Positions 63,984 through 64,000 of a stretch of DNA of 64,000 bases are shown here, piece by piece (within the stretch, counting starts at the first letter, position 1; every line of letters starts with the position of its first letter). The notes under the pieces are model-generated. The model was not told where the DNA came from and made no database searches. It worked only from the letters and a program-made list of their open reading frames with translations. The position numbers were made by a program, and so were the translations under genes. Origin of the DNA: Chlorobium sp. (GTDB taxonomy: Bacteria > Bacteroidota > Chlorobiia > Chlorobiales > Chlorobiaceae); the NCBI GenBank assembly GCA_028277225.1, contig JANQHB010000033.1, positions 62,001-126,000 of the forward strand, written 5' to 3'.

Positions 63984-64000
63984 TTTTTTAGAAAAGAGGT

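Overview
The window looks like chromosome from a green sulfur bacterium (Chlorobiota, Chlorobiaceae; a marine Prosthecochloris/Chlorobium-like member is my guess). The main support is bchC of bacteriochlorophyll synthesis, together with Bacteroidota/Chlorobiota-type families (DUF4292, DUF4296 and DUF3109 proteins, a Bacteroidota-type arginine decarboxylase) and a cobalamin gene cluster. No rRNA, tRNA, CRISPR array, transposase or phage module was recognised.

Layout. 0-16 kb is core housekeeping: a minus-strand DUF3109-rpoN-hslV run; folD, radA, a small membrane protein, bchC and a BMP-type nucleoside ABC transporter on plus; a ClC channel; a Lys-rich DUF2934 protein; PASTA protein and polyprenyl synthase; tatC; coaE with a lipoprotein. 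16-23 kb carries a nickel superoxide dismutase with its maturation peptidase, a DUF4292 lipoprotein, an RlmI-type methyltransferase, glutamate decarboxylase, a 5'-nucleotidase-like HAD protein and a thioredoxin-TPR chaperone. 23-28 kb holds a DUF2141 protein, a YnbE-YdbL-YdbH envelope lipid-transport set, an unknown secreted protein and a MORN-like protein behind a sigma-54-like promoter. 28-34 kb is a decayed repeat-rich gap followed by a TetR-controlled ABC/HlyD exporter. 34-41 kb contains a MerA-like flavoprotein pair, a membrane-anchored SET protein, an iron alcohol dehydrogenase, a WG-repeat lipoprotein, a SLAC1/TDT transporter and OsmC.

41-51.5 kb is the nucleotide-loop part of cobalamin synthesis (cobU, cobT, an alpha/beta hydrolase, cobS) and, at its far end, a CbiR-like cobamide-remodelling enzyme. 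Between cobU and cbiR lies a five-gene plus-strand operon encoding three pilin-like proteins, a PapD-like chaperone and an 891-residue usher. This divergent chaperone-usher system is the best candidate here for a poorly described machine.

51.5-64 kb is accessory. An AT-rich three-gene operon (arginine decarboxylase, agmatinase-like, deoxyhypusine synthase-like) sits immediately upstream of intact cbiR. Two further fragments of the cbiR 5' end lie at 54.9 and 63.4 kb, bracketing a patchwork of a PDZ-less site-2 protease, HAD, GNAT and NUDIX genes, an AraC-TonB receptor-PepSY siderophore-type set and a decayed toxin with intact antitoxin. This suggests repeated insertion and recombination next to cbiR.

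Intergenic DNA is rich in small repeats: elements with inverted ends of about 26 bp, and many unrelated tandem repeats that nearly all share a 7-bp period. All functional calls rest on reading motifs and family resemblance by eye; no database search was run.
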